64,000 nucleotides of DNA, taken from the NCBI RefSeq assembly GCF_000970285.1, contig NZ_CP009516.1, positions 2,335,036 to 2,399,035 of the forward strand, in the 5' to 3' direction. This document shows, piece by piece, positions 1 through 8,799 of the stretch. This DNA is from Methanosarcina horonobensis HB-1 = JCM 15518 (GTDB taxonomy: Archaea > Halobacteriota > Methanosarcinia > Methanosarcinales > Methanosarcinaceae). The first letter of the stretch is position 1; the number at the start of each line of letters is the position of its first letter. A program made the translations under genes and the position numbers. The notes under the pieces were generated by a model that was given only the letters and a program-made list of their open reading frames with translations, had not been told where the DNA came from and made no database searches.

Positions 1-134
1 ACTCCATTGTAATGGAATGTGCCATGCAGCTTACTATCAAAGCCGGCATGCTTGAAATCGAAGGAACCAGTTCCCTTAGCCTGAAGTCTAATGCAATTCT
101 CACGATCCAGGGCCTGCCTGTAAAAATAAATTAA
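1..134 (+). CDS. C-terminal end of a VgrG/gpV-like baseplate spike protein (partial)
   Basis: Frame 3 is open from the window edge to a TAA at 132-134. It reads as short hydrophobic/charged beta-strand repeats ending in IQGLPVKIN, the usual ending of gpV/VgrG spike proteins whose C-terminal beta-helix carries the PAAR tip. Only about 43 residues are visible. The next genes (PAAR, gp25, gpJ) are those that follow the spike gene in contractile injection systems, which supports the call. The N-terminal domains lie outside the window. Certainty is moderate because the visible part is short and low in complexity. Confidence 0.65.
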   Translation, partial: SIVMECAMQLTIKAGMLEIEGTSSLSLKSNAILTIQGLPVKIN

Positions 135-179
135 GAGTAAAAAATTGGTAATTAAGAGTAAAAAAAAGTGGAGAAAACA

Positions 180-473
180 ATGCCACCTGCTGCAAGAGTT
201 GGAGATGCCACATCCCATGGTACTCCTCTAGGACCCGGTCCCGGAAGCCCGAATGTTTTGATTGGAGGGATGCCTGCCTGGAGGGGGGCAGCCGATTTCC
301 ATGCATGTCTGCTCTCTTCAGGCCCTGCACCGCATGCCGGAGGAGTGGTTGTGCAGGGCAGCCCCACTGTTCTAATCAATAACTTGCCGGCTGCCCGTCA
401 GGGAGATATGGTTATTGAAGCGGGACCTCCGAATGCGATTATAGTCGGGTGTCCTACGGTGCTTATAGGGTAA
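180..473 (+). CDS. PAAR-domain spike tip protein
   Basis: A protein of 97 residues that is almost entirely a PAAR fold: MPPAARVGD at the start, then repeated G-S-P-x-V-x-I-G/N-x-x-P-A elements, with His and Cys residues (HACL, PHAGG) of the kind that bind metal at the tip. PAAR proteins cap the spike of contractile tails and T6SS and help pierce the target envelope. I chose ATG 180 over the in-frame GTG at 168 because the GTG overlaps the purine-rich GGAG that would be the ribosome binding site. It lies 45 bases after the spike gene and in the same operon as the gp25 and gpJ genes that follow. Confidence 0.85.
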   Translation: MPPAARVGDATSHGTPLGPGPGSPNVLIGGMPAWRGAADFHACLLSSGPAPHAGGVVVQGSPTVLINNLPAARQGDMVIEAGPPNAIIVGCPTVLIG

Positions 474-594
474 AGCTCATTTCACACTTATTTCACACTT
501 ATTATTGCATGGAATTATTATTACACTGAACTATTACAACGAATTTTTTTCTATCCGGATTTTTGTAAATATCACTGGGGGATTGAAGATTAGT

Positions 595-984
595 ATGGAT
601 TTTCTCGGTAAAGGATGGAAATTTCCTTTCAATATAGACCATAGGGGAAAGGTAGATATTTCCAGCTATGAAGCTGACATAAAAGAGGCTATTTTCATAA
701 TCCTGGGGACAGCCGAAGGTGAACGCCTTATGAGACCCGGTTTCGGGTGCAGAGTCCATGAATACCTTTTTTCTACAATGGATACGCTCAGCCTTCGCCT
801 TATAGAAAATGCCGTAATTGATGCTCTAACCAGATGGGAACCTCGTATTGAGCTAATTGATGTTAAGGCTCTGCCTGACCCTGCAAACGACGGAAGGCTC
901 TTGATAAACATTGACTACAGGGTCAGGACCACAAACACCAGTTTTAACCTGGTCTATCCGTTTTATGTAAAAGAAGGGGTGTGA
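595..984 (+). CDS. gp25-like baseplate wedge protein
   Basis: About 129 residues matching the GPW/gp25 family: an N-terminal FLGKGWKFPF segment, then an I-R-x-x-I-x-x-I-L-x-T-x-x-G-E-R-L-M-R-P-x-F-G-C motif (here EAIFIILGTAEGERLMRPGFGC) and a C-terminal beta-rich half. gp25/Afp9 proteins form the inner wedge that triggers sheath polymerisation and contraction. The frame is open further upstream to 505, but ATG 595 follows a GGGGGA sequence at 577-582 and begins where the family begins. The stop at 984 is three bases before the next gene, so the two are probably translationally coupled. Confidence 0.88.
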   Translation: MDFLGKGWKFPFNIDHRGKVDISSYEADIKEAIFIILGTAEGERLMRPGFGCRVHEYLFSTMDTLSLRLIENAVIDALTRWEPRIELIDVKALPDPANDGRLLINIDYRVRTTNTSFNLVYPFYVKEGV

Positions 985-987
985 CAT

Positions 988-3900
988 GTGAAAGCTCCTG
1001 AAATCAGCCGGTTGGATGCGGATACAATTCTTCAGGAAATCAGGAAAAAAGCTCCCTTTTATCTCCCTGAATGGAAAGCGGAAGCCTCAAAGGATGTGGG
1101 ATTTGCCCTTTCAATGATTTTTTCCAGCATGGCAGGAAGTATTTCTTCCAGGCTGAACGAAGCTCCAAACAAGCATTTTCTGTCTTTTCTCGAAATGCTC
1201 AATTTTTCCCTGATCCCGGCAAGACCTGCACGCGCTCCTCTCAGCTTTGTGCTGAGTGAGGGAGCTCCCGGAGATGTCCTGATCGAAGCTTCTACCCGGG
1301 TATCGGCTAAAGGCTCTGATGGAGAGACAGTTATTTTTGAGACTGAAAAAAATATGCTTGCAACTCCCTCAAAAATTATGTCCGTATACAGTACAATAGC
1401 AGAATACGACGAGATTTTTGACCACTCACTTTCAGTAAATGGGAGAAATCAAACAGACCTTTTTGCAGAGCAGGACTCTTTACAGGAGCACACTCTTTAC
1501 ATAGGGGATGAAGAGCTCTTTAACCTGAAGCAGGGAACCATAGATGTCTTTTTTGAGGGAGCCGAGAGAAGCTCCATAAAAAAACTTGGAGATGTAAAGA
1601 ATGCATTATGGGAATATCCTGTTGAGTTTGCAGAAAAGAAAGACGGGGAAGAGAAAAAAATTAAATGGATCTCTTTTAAGAGCATGGAAGCCAGAGATGA
1701 AGGGAATACACCTTTAATCAGGCTGGAAATGGGCCCGGTAGAAGGAGAAGGGGATAAAAAAATCTTCCTGCCTGTTGCTGAACTTAAAGTGAATACGTTT
1801 GAGAGCAGGTGGATAAGATGTAAAATTAAAGAATCAAAAATTAACGAATTTAAAGATTTAAAAGTGACAAACATAAAAGTTTCAACTTCCCCTTCTCCTT
1901 TTAAAACTCCCATAAATGAAGATTCCATACTAAGGGTCCAGGGCATAGGGAACACTTATTATTCAAGGCTTGCAGGAAATCAGGCTGAACATAGGATCAG
2001 GACAATAAGTGAACTCCTGTCCCTTAGTGACGAAGAACTGGCAGGTATACTCCGCTGCAGCAAAATAAGAGCTCAGAACATTCTGGAGGCTGCAAGAAAA
2101 AGATTTTATGACAAATCCGGGAAAGACGAACCTGGGAATAGCAATAATGCGGTTAAGGGTATTGATCCGGATTTCCTGTTCTACAATGACATACCCCTTG
2201 ATATTTCCGGAGAAAATGTATACCCGTTTGGAAGTAAACCCAGGCTGAACGATACTTTTTACATAGGGAGTTCGGAGGCTTTTTCAAAAAAAGGATATAA
2301 AGTCCGCATGGAGTTCGGTCTGGAAGCCGGAAGATCGGGTTCTACTGCTAAAGCCGATTCTCCTCAACTTTCCTGGGAGTACTGGGATGGGGAAAGCTGG
2401 ACTGTCCTTGGGATCGCTGGAGGTAACAATAACTTAAGCGAGAACGGAGAATGTTCGGACAGAAATAGCAGAGAAAGAAGAGAAAGTGGAAAAATCGTAC
2501 AATCCGGCATAGAAATTCCTGAAATGCCCCTGGTAAAGCCTTCCCGCGTTAACGGTAAGGAGAGCTGCTGGGTCAGGGTCAGGTTAGTTGGGGGAAATTA
2601 CGGGAAAGACTATGAGATAAATAGTGATCGAAATATCAGTAGCGGCAGTTTTTGTCCTCCTGCAATAAAAAACTTAAAAATTAATTATCTTAGTTCGAAA
2701 AATAAGCAGCCAGCTGTCGTTCTTGCTAAAAATAACCTGGAATTCAGAGATTGCCTGAAAGATCTGGAAACTCGTGGAAATTTCAAGCCTTTTGAAGCTC
2801 TGCCTGATAAATTCCCTTCGGTTTATTTCGGATTTAACAAAGCCCTTAGAGGAGGGCCTATGAGCCTTTTCATAGATATCGAGGAGAGCTTCGAATACCC
2901 TGAATCTTTCCTGCCGGATGTAAAATGGCAATATCTTGCAGAGGGCAGCGAGGTAAGCGGAGAAGAAAGAAGCGTAAAAGAAAGCAGGGGAGAATGGAAA
3001 AGGCTTGAGACCCTGGATGAAACCGGAGGATTCACAAAAAAAGGCATGCTTCAATTTGTCGTTCCTGAAAAAATGCAGGCTTCCAGCTTCTTTGGTTCAG
3101 GCGAACAATACTGGATCAGGGCGTTTGTAACCGGGAATTTCTTTAAAACAAAAACAGAACCAAACTTACAGTCTCCTGCATATGAACTGTTTCTCAAAAA
3201 GGAGAGGCCGGCAATATACAGGCTTGATAATACCAGGAATGAATTTTCCTCAGTGATTTCCTCAGAGATAAACCGAAGAGAAGCAACTCCTGAGAAAATA
3301 ATTTCCGGCAAGGTCGAACCCTTACTCCTGAATAAGGAAAACTGTCTCGAAGAAGCTTTAAGGCCTGAAAGCCGGAAACTCGAACCTCCCGGAAAAGTGG
3401 AATGTAAAAAAGCTTTTGAGGTATTCAATATTGATTTCCAACCTGAAACAGCCCGAATGCTTCCTCCGAAGGTTCTGGGCTTTTATCTTAATTCAGTCTG
3501 GGCTGTCCAGGCAAGCACGACCTATAACGAGGTAGTGGGTTCGAGTAGCGGGGAGCCGGACCAGGAATTTTCCCTTATTCACATACCTGTACTCGACGAA
3601 GAAGTATGGATTAATGAATACGGAAGCATTTCGGAAATAGAGAGAAAAAGCCTTCGAAAAGATCTTCAGGAAATTGAAAAGGATAGCGAAGGGGACCTCA
3701 AAAAGCTCTGGGTACGGTGGCAAAGGGTAGAAGATTTCCTTGAATCAAAAGAGACCGACAGGCACTACACACTCGACAGGATAGGAGGAAAAATCCGTTT
3801 TGGGAACAGAATAGAAGGAAAGATTCCGCCTGCAGGCTTTGAGAATATCAGGGCCACTTACAGGAGCGGAGGAGGAAAAGCAGGAAATATCGAAGCTATG

Positions 3901-4635
3901 AAGATCTCAAAAATCATGAGATCAATAGCCTTTGTGGACAGGGTTTACAACCCAGTACCTTCAAAAGGGGGGACTGATCCCGAGCAGACTGATGCGCTTA
4001 TAAAAAGGTCTCCTGCTGCTCTTAAACACCGAAACCGTGCGATGGCGGTGAGCGATTATGAGTGGCTCTTAAGGGAAGCTTCCAGTAAGGTTGCAAGGGT
4101 AAAGGTTCTGCCTAATTTCAGTTCCGAGGGCAAGTTCAGTACAGGATGGGTTACAGTTGTTATAGTGCCGGAAGGGACCGGGACAAAGCCTCTGCCTTCA
4201 ATTGAATTAAAGCGAGGCGTGAAGCAATATCTTGAGACAAGATGCCCTCCTGTTCTATCTCTGAAGGTAATATCCCCTTTTTATATTCGGGTGGATGTAC
4301 TTGCAGAAATCCGGACACGTCACATTGACGCAATTCCCGTAATTGAAAAAAGAGCTGTGGAAAAAATTACGGCCTTTTTGCATCCCCTCACAGGCTGTGA
4401 GAATGGAAAAGGCTGGAATTTCGGAGACGCACCCTGCATTTCTGAGATATATTCGATACTTGAAGGTATTGAAGCTGTGGATTACGTGGCAGATGTAGAA
4501 ATAAGGTACTTTGAAGGGTCGAAAGCTCTGACACTGACCGGCACTTCTGTTATTAAACTGCCTGAATATGCACTTCCTTACAGCGGGGAGCATTCGATCA
4601 CAGTAAAATGGGCGAACGGTAATAAGGAGGGGTAA
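988..4635 (+). CDS. Large baseplate J-like protein with a helix-hairpin-helix insertion
   Basis: A protein of 1,215 residues starting at GTG 988 behind GGGGTG. The N-terminus (LDADTILQEIRKKAPFYLPEW) and the C-terminal third (KHRNRAMAVSDYEWLLREAS, then LPSIELKRGVKQYLETRCPP) are typical of the putative baseplate assembly protein J family of contractile injection systems (Afp11-like), which forms the baseplate wedges with gp25. An inserted segment at about residues 317-375 begins VQGIGNTYYSRLAG and contains TISELLSLSDEELAGIL. It looks like a tandem helix-hairpin-helix (DUF4332-like) module, unusual in a baseplate protein. The length is large even for this family. The next gene starts one codon after the stop, in the same frame. 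Confidence 0.85.
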   Translation: MKAPEISRLDADTILQEIRKKAPFYLPEWKAEASKDVGFALSMIFSSMAGSISSRLNEAPNKHFLSFLEMLNFSLIPARPARAPLSFVLSEGAPGDVLIEASTRVSAKGSDGETVIFETEKNMLATPSKIMSVYSTIAEYDEIFDHSLSVNGRNQTDLFAEQDSLQEHTLYIGDEELFNLKQGTIDVFFEGAERSSIKKLGDVKNALWEYPVEFAEKKDGEEKKIKWISFKSMEARDEGNTPLIRLEMGPVEGEGDKKIFLPVAELKVNTFESRWIRCKIKESKINEFKDLKVTNIKVSTSPSPFKTPINEDSILRVQGIGNTYYSRLAGNQAEHRIRTISELLSLSDEELAGILRCSKIRAQNILEAARKRFYDKSGKDEPGNSNNAVKGIDPDFLFYNDIPLDISGENVYPFGSKPRLNDTFYIGSSEAFSKKGYKVRMEFGLEAGRSGSTAKADSPQLSWEYWDGESWTVLGIAGGNNNLSENGECSDRNSRERRESGKIVQSGIEIPEMPLVKPSRVNGKESCWVRVRLVGGNYGKDYEINSDRNISSGSFCPPAIKNLKINYLSSKNKQPAVVLAKNNLEFRDCLKDLETRGNFKPFEALPDKFPSVYFGFNKALRGGPMSLFIDIEESFEYPESFLPDVKWQYLAEGSEVSGEERSVKESRGEWKRLETLDETGGFTKKGMLQFVVPEKMQASSFFGSGEQYWIRAFVTGNFFKTKTEPNLQSPAYELFLKKERPAIYRLDNTRNEFSSVISSEINRREATPEKIISGKVEPLLLNKENCLEEALRPESRKLEPPGKVECKKAFEVFNIDFQPETARMLPPKVLGFYLNSVWAVQASTTYNEVVGSSSGEPDQEFSLIHIPVLDEEVWINEYGSISEIERKSLRKDLQEIEKDSEGDLKKLWVRWQRVEDFLESKETDRHYTLDRIGGKIRFGNRIEGKIPPAGFENIRATYRSGGGKAGNIEAMKISKIMRSIAFVDRVYNPVPSKGGTDPEQTDALIKRSPAALKHRNRAMAVSDYEWLLREASSKVARVKVLPNFSSEGKFSTGWVTVVIVPEGTGTKPLPSIELKRGVKQYLETRCPPVLSLKVISPFYIRVDVLAEIRTRHIDAIPVIEKRAVEKITAFLHPLTGCENGKGWNFGDAPCISEIYSILEGIEAVDYVADVEIRYFEGSKALTLTGTSVIKLPEYALPYSGEHSITVKWANGNKEG

Positions 4636-4638
4636 AGC

Positions 4639-6438
4639 CTGTCTCTTCCCATACCCAATCTTGACGATAAGTCATTTGACCAGCTTGTAGAGGAAGCAAA
4701 AAAACTCATTCCCGTATATGCTCCGGAATGGACCGATCACAACTATAGCGATCCCGGGATCACGCTTATCGAGCTTTTTGCGTGGCTTACCGAAATTGAA
4801 CTGTATCGCACAAACCTTGTGACTGACAGGCATCGTCTCAAATACCTTGAACTACTGGGGACAACACCGAAAAAAGCAAAACCTGCACATGTAGACCTCA
4901 GTTTTAGTTCAACCCAAAAAACGGAGCTGGTAAAGGGAACTCAGGTGTCAACTGAAGTTGCAGGCGAGAAATTCTATTTCTCTCTGGATGGGGACCTGGA
5001 TATAATTCCTGCTGCATTTAATATTGAGAAACTGATAGTTGACGAACTCACAGGAGGAGTGTTCGACCGCACGAGTGCAAATCAAGACGGAGACCTTTTC
5101 TTTGCTCCTTTTGGTGAGCAGGTGCGGGCTGGATGCACATTTTATCTGGGTTTTGGAAAAGAAAGTGCCATCCCGCCTCAGACTCTCAGCTTTATGTGTT
5201 ATCTTTACGAAAAAGACCTGAGAGCTCCTGGAAGCCATGGAAACGAGCAGGAATACGAATTTGAAAATGCGAAACTGAAATGGGAAATTTCGGACCTGGC
5301 TGGCGGATATCCGTGGAGAGAGGTAAAATCGATAGATAATACTGCAGGGTTCAAAAAGAGTGGAAGAATAATACTTAGTGAGCTTGAAGGCTGGAAGGCA
5401 GTTCAATCTATTCCTTTAATGAATTTTGAAAATTCCTATTTCTGGCTTCGCTGTATGGTAAAAGAGTCAGGTTATGAGTACCCTCCCAGAATCGAGAAAA
5501 TAAGGCTGAATACGATCCCGGCAACTCAGGACCTGACTGCAGGAAAAGGGAGTGAGAAGGAGGACGAAGAAGGAAAAGAGGACAGAGAAAAAGGAAAAGG
5601 GAACGGAGAAGAAGGAAATCTTAAAGCTGGCTGTATCTGGAAGATTGAAGGAGCCGAACATCTGGAAATTATAAATTACATGCCTGCAGCCGGAGGTAGA
5701 AAAACCCAGACCATTGATGAGGCAGTAGAAGATTTTCTCAGAGATTTTAAAATTCCTTATACTGCAGTTACAACCTCAGATTATGAGTACATAGCCCTGA
5801 ATGCTCCGGGTCTTAGGGTGGCAAAAGCAAAAGCAGTGCCCAATTATCGCCCTCTCCGTTCTCAACAGGCAAAATCCAGAGGTACAGAACCGACAAAATC
5901 AGAGTACAGCAAAGGTTCTGTAACCGTTATAGTGATTCCCTATACTCCCCTCGAAATTCTCAGGTCTCCCCCTACTCCTTCTGAAGGCTTTATACAGGCA
6001 GTATGCAGACATCTTGACAGACACCGCTTGCTGGGAACTGAGATTCATGTAATTTCTCCCGATTATGTAAAAGTGACAGTGAACGTTACAGTTGTCCCAC
6101 AGGAGGGCAACCTTGACGACAGCCTTGTCCGAGAGGGCGTATTATCTGCACTTAACAGGTACATTCATCCCGTAAAAGGAGGGCTTGACGAACAAGGATG
6201 GCCTATTGGCAGAGACGTTTACCTTTCGGAGCTTTATGAGCTAATGGAAACGGTTGCGGGGGTAAAATGCATAATCAGGCTTTCAGTTTCCGGAGAACCT
6301 GACGCATACCCAGATTCATATGGCAATCTCGTACTGGGCTCAAAGTTTTCGAGCATTTATTCAGGGGAACACAATGTGGAGATTGCAAGGGAAGCCAAGA
6401 GCTGCCTGAAAAGAGGTGGTTTGCATTCGGGAAATTAA
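4639..6438 (+). CDS. Second baseplate J-like protein, probable CTG start
   Basis: About 599 residues. The first ATG in frame (4819) would remove a very well conserved N-terminus: LPIPNLDDKSFDQLVEEAK, then a Y-A-P-E-W-T-D-x-N-x-x-D-P-G-I-T-L-I-E-L-F-A-W-L-T-E motif that is the hallmark of the family. That segment is encoded directly upstream and begins at CTG 4639, seven bases behind GGAGGGG. The C-terminal J-like region has DYEYIALNAPGLRVAKAKAVP and an end domain with YSGEHNVEI, paralleling YSGEHSITV at the end of the preceding gene, so the two are related paralogues that should form the wedge together. A Glu/Lys-rich low-complexity stretch lies near residues 305-325. Confidence 0.85.
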   Translation: MSLPIPNLDDKSFDQLVEEAKKLIPVYAPEWTDHNYSDPGITLIELFAWLTEIELYRTNLVTDRHRLKYLELLGTTPKKAKPAHVDLSFSSTQKTELVKGTQVSTEVAGEKFYFSLDGDLDIIPAAFNIEKLIVDELTGGVFDRTSANQDGDLFFAPFGEQVRAGCTFYLGFGKESAIPPQTLSFMCYLYEKDLRAPGSHGNEQEYEFENAKLKWEISDLAGGYPWREVKSIDNTAGFKKSGRIILSELEGWKAVQSIPLMNFENSYFWLRCMVKESGYEYPPRIEKIRLNTIPATQDLTAGKGSEKEDEEGKEDREKGKGNGEEGNLKAGCIWKIEGAEHLEIINYMPAAGGRKTQTIDEAVEDFLRDFKIPYTAVTTSDYEYIALNAPGLRVAKAKAVPNYRPLRSQQAKSRGTEPTKSEYSKGSVTVIVIPYTPLEILRSPPTPSEGFIQAVCRHLDRHRLLGTEIHVISPDYVKVTVNVTVVPQEGNLDDSLVREGVLSALNRYIHPVKGGLDEQGWPIGRDVYLSELYELMETVAGVKCIIRLSVSGEPDAYPDSYGNLVLGSKFSSIYSGEHNVEIAREAKSCLKRGGLHSGN

Positions 6439-8626
6439 ATATAGATGGATAGATTCAAAGGTACTTTTCGAAGAATTCATGGAATATAGCGAGAATCTCG
6501 ATCTCAGACACGGTGACCTGAGGCTTTCCAGTGCTTATACATACTTGTTCGAGGAGGTGTTGTTAGGAAATCCGGGTTTTATTATTGAGGATATTGCAGT
6601 CGATGAATGCGGTTTCCTTTACCTTCTGAGTACAGAAAGCATTGCAGATACGGACAATCCAATAAATACAGAAAGCCCTGCAGATACAGGAAGTCCTGCC
6701 AGTACTGGGAAAAGTCTGATATTCAGGTATGCGGGAAATACGGCTGCTCTAAAGCCAATAGGGAACTGTCCCGGAATTTTTCCGTTAAAACTGGGAAGAG
6801 TTTCTGCAATTGGGGTAGACGAAGATACCCTTTACATTGCAGATAACGTCGACGGCAGCAATTCCCGTCTCAGTGCTTTTACAAAAAGTGACTATCATTT
6901 ACGCTGGACCCTTTCAAAAGGCCCGGTTAGAGAGGAAGCTGAAGGGGAAGTTGAAGGGGAAGCTGAAGGGGAAGCCGGAGAGGATCTGAAAAAAATTACT
7001 GGTATAAAATGCGATGAAAAAGGGAATATCTACATTCTTGAAGGAAACAGGGTGCTTTCCATTAACAAGCACAGCCCCTCTCGTCCGGAACCCAGAATTT
7101 CCTGCAAAATTAACGGATCCGGAGAGCCAAAGATTCTGGAAGTGGATAAAGAAGGGAAGCGTTACGTCCTTGAAGGAAACAGAATTCATATCTTCAAGGC
7201 TGGGGAAACGGAAGCAGAAAGGAAAATAGATATAGAGAACTTTTCTCCCTCTGGGATCGCGGTTGATGCCTGGAAGGAGGTTTTTGTAGGGGAAGCGGAT
7301 GAAACAGGAGACGAAAACCAGACTGAAAAGACTATACATAAGCTGGAGTTTGACAACAATCTTCTTTCTCATCCTTTATGGTCCTATAGGGATACCTGTA
7401 AAAAGCTTGTATACGGCCCTGAAGGCAGACTTTATGTGCTTGACGGAAAGGGAAAAAAGCTCACCAGTCTTATACGTAAAAAAGTAGATTTGAAAGCTCC
7501 TGATAATTCCTTCAGGGGAACCTACATCTCAAAACCTGTGGACAGCCAGGAAAGAGGTACTATCTGGCACCGGCTGGTACTTGATGGAGACTTTGCAAAA
7601 GGCACTCAGATAGAGTTCTTTTATTTCTCTTCGGATGAAAAGCTTTCAGGAGATCAAATTGAAGCTCTTGGTCCGGACGAGTGGAAAGTGTGCATTTCCG
7701 AGACTTCGGCAGTTCAGGGCTATGAGAAGAGGGATTCGCTTTTCCTGGATAGGGCGGAGGGCAGGTACCTCTGGTTTAAAATTATCCTTTCAGGAACAGA
7801 AGAGATTTCTCCGTGTATCGCATCTATCGGGATATTTTTCCCAAGGGCTTCTTACATCGATTATCTGCCTGCTATCTACAGGGAAGAACCGCATAGCAGA
7901 GACCTTCTGGAACGCTTCCTTTCCATATTTGAAAGCATAATCTTTGAAATGGATCATACAATCGAGCACATAGACCGTGTTTTCGATGCCGACTTTGCTC
8001 CGCCTGAATTCCTTTCCTGGCTTGCTTCCTGGCTTGCGGTTCCTGTAGATGAGGACTGGAGTGAAGAGAAAAAAAGACTTTTTATCAGGCATGCAGCCTC
8101 GCTGTATATAAAGAGAGGGACAAGGGAAGGGCTCTCCGAAAGCATCGAACTTTTTACGGGGATAAAGCCCCTGATTGTGGAAAATTTCCGCATCGAGTTC
8201 CCACTTGAAGGAAACAGGTCTCTTCCTTGCACCGGCGAGGATGTAATCTTTTTCCCTCCGGATGAAGCCAGAGTAAAAATAGACGGCAGGGAAGAAAATC
8301 TCGTCAATGTCCTTTTCGGGACCGAAAAATTTGTTTTCACGGTTTTCCTGAAAAGTCCGGGAATTGACACGGATACTATAAAGCGTGTTAGAAGGATTAT
8401 TGACGAACAGAAACCTGCACACACATGTTACAACCTGAAGGTACTCGAACCCTGGTTCTACCTGGATATGCATACATATCTTGGAATCAACACCGCACTT
8501 ACTGAGCCTGAGTTCATCCTTGGTACAAAAGCTGTGATCGGCAGGGATACTATCCTGGGCGACGAGGAGAAAGCCGGGCAGGTTGAAAGGCATTCAAGGG
8601 CAGGAATTGATACTGTACTTTCTTAA
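6416..8626 (+). CDS. Tail protein I-like baseplate protein with N-terminal beta-propeller
   Basis: About 736 residues from GTG 6416, overlapping the previous gene by 23 bases. The C-terminal third carries the phage P2 protein I-like domain: YLPAIYREEPHSRDLLERFL, then FLSWLASWLAVPVDEDWSEE and a following K-R-L-F-I-R-H-A motif. The N-terminal two thirds hold repeated NHL-like blades (for example GNIYILEGNRVLSIN and GRLYVLDGKGKKLTSL), so a beta-propeller is likely. Such proteins connect wedge and fibre in contractile injection systems. Two short internal DNA repeats code for TESPADTGSPAS-like and EAEGEVEGEAEGEA stretches, probably length-variable linkers. It is the last gene of the tightly packed baseplate block. 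Confidence 0.82.
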   Translation: MVCIREIKYRWIDSKVLFEEFMEYSENLDLRHGDLRLSSAYTYLFEEVLLGNPGFIIEDIAVDECGFLYLLSTESIADTDNPINTESPADTGSPASTGKSLIFRYAGNTAALKPIGNCPGIFPLKLGRVSAIGVDEDTLYIADNVDGSNSRLSAFTKSDYHLRWTLSKGPVREEAEGEVEGEAEGEAGEDLKKITGIKCDEKGNIYILEGNRVLSINKHSPSRPEPRISCKINGSGEPKILEVDKEGKRYVLEGNRIHIFKAGETEAERKIDIENFSPSGIAVDAWKEVFVGEADETGDENQTEKTIHKLEFDNNLLSHPLWSYRDTCKKLVYGPEGRLYVLDGKGKKLTSLIRKKVDLKAPDNSFRGTYISKPVDSQERGTIWHRLVLDGDFAKGTQIEFFYFSSDEKLSGDQIEALGPDEWKVCISETSAVQGYEKRDSLFLDRAEGRYLWFKIILSGTEEISPCIASIGIFFPRASYIDYLPAIYREEPHSRDLLERFLSIFESIIFEMDHTIEHIDRVFDADFAPPEFLSWLASWLAVPVDEDWSEEKKRLFIRHAASLYIKRGTREGLSESIELFTGIKPLIVENFRIEFPLEGNRSLPCTGEDVIFFPPDEARVKIDGREENLVNVLFGTEKFVFTVFLKSPGIDTDTIKRVRRIIDEQKPAHTCYNLKVLEPWFYLDMHTYLGINTALTEPEFILGTKAVIGRDTILGDEEKAGQVERHSRAGIDTVLS

Positions 8627-8673
8627 GATTCATTTCTTAAGATTCGATTTCTTAAAATTGAAATCTAAAGATT

Positions 8674-8696
8674 GAGATCTAAAGATTAGAGATCTC
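8674..8696 (+). terminator. Hairpin after the baseplate genes
   Basis: GAGATCT (8674-8680) and AGATCTC (8690-8696) form a 7-bp stem with a 9-base loop, about 50 bases after the stop of the tail-I gene. The surrounding sequence is AT-rich and repetitive. A T-rich tract follows only after a gap, so termination is an inference from position. Confidence 0.35.
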
Positions 8697-8799
8697 AAAT
8701 TCGATATTGTTTTCCAAGCTACTCTTTCTAGATTAATAATTGACTGCAGGCAACTGCATAAGTCCTAATATGTATATTTTAAAACAAAGGGGTAATGGC

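Noticed and set aside
4633-4641. Readthrough or programmed fusion of the two baseplate-J genes, which share a frame
   Set aside because: The stop is TAA, a strong GGAGGGG precedes a CTG, and the downstream part begins exactly as independent family members do, so two proteins are more likely.
7790-8593. 267-codon minus-strand open frame
   Set aside because: Shadow of the tail-I protein; no motif and poor codon use.
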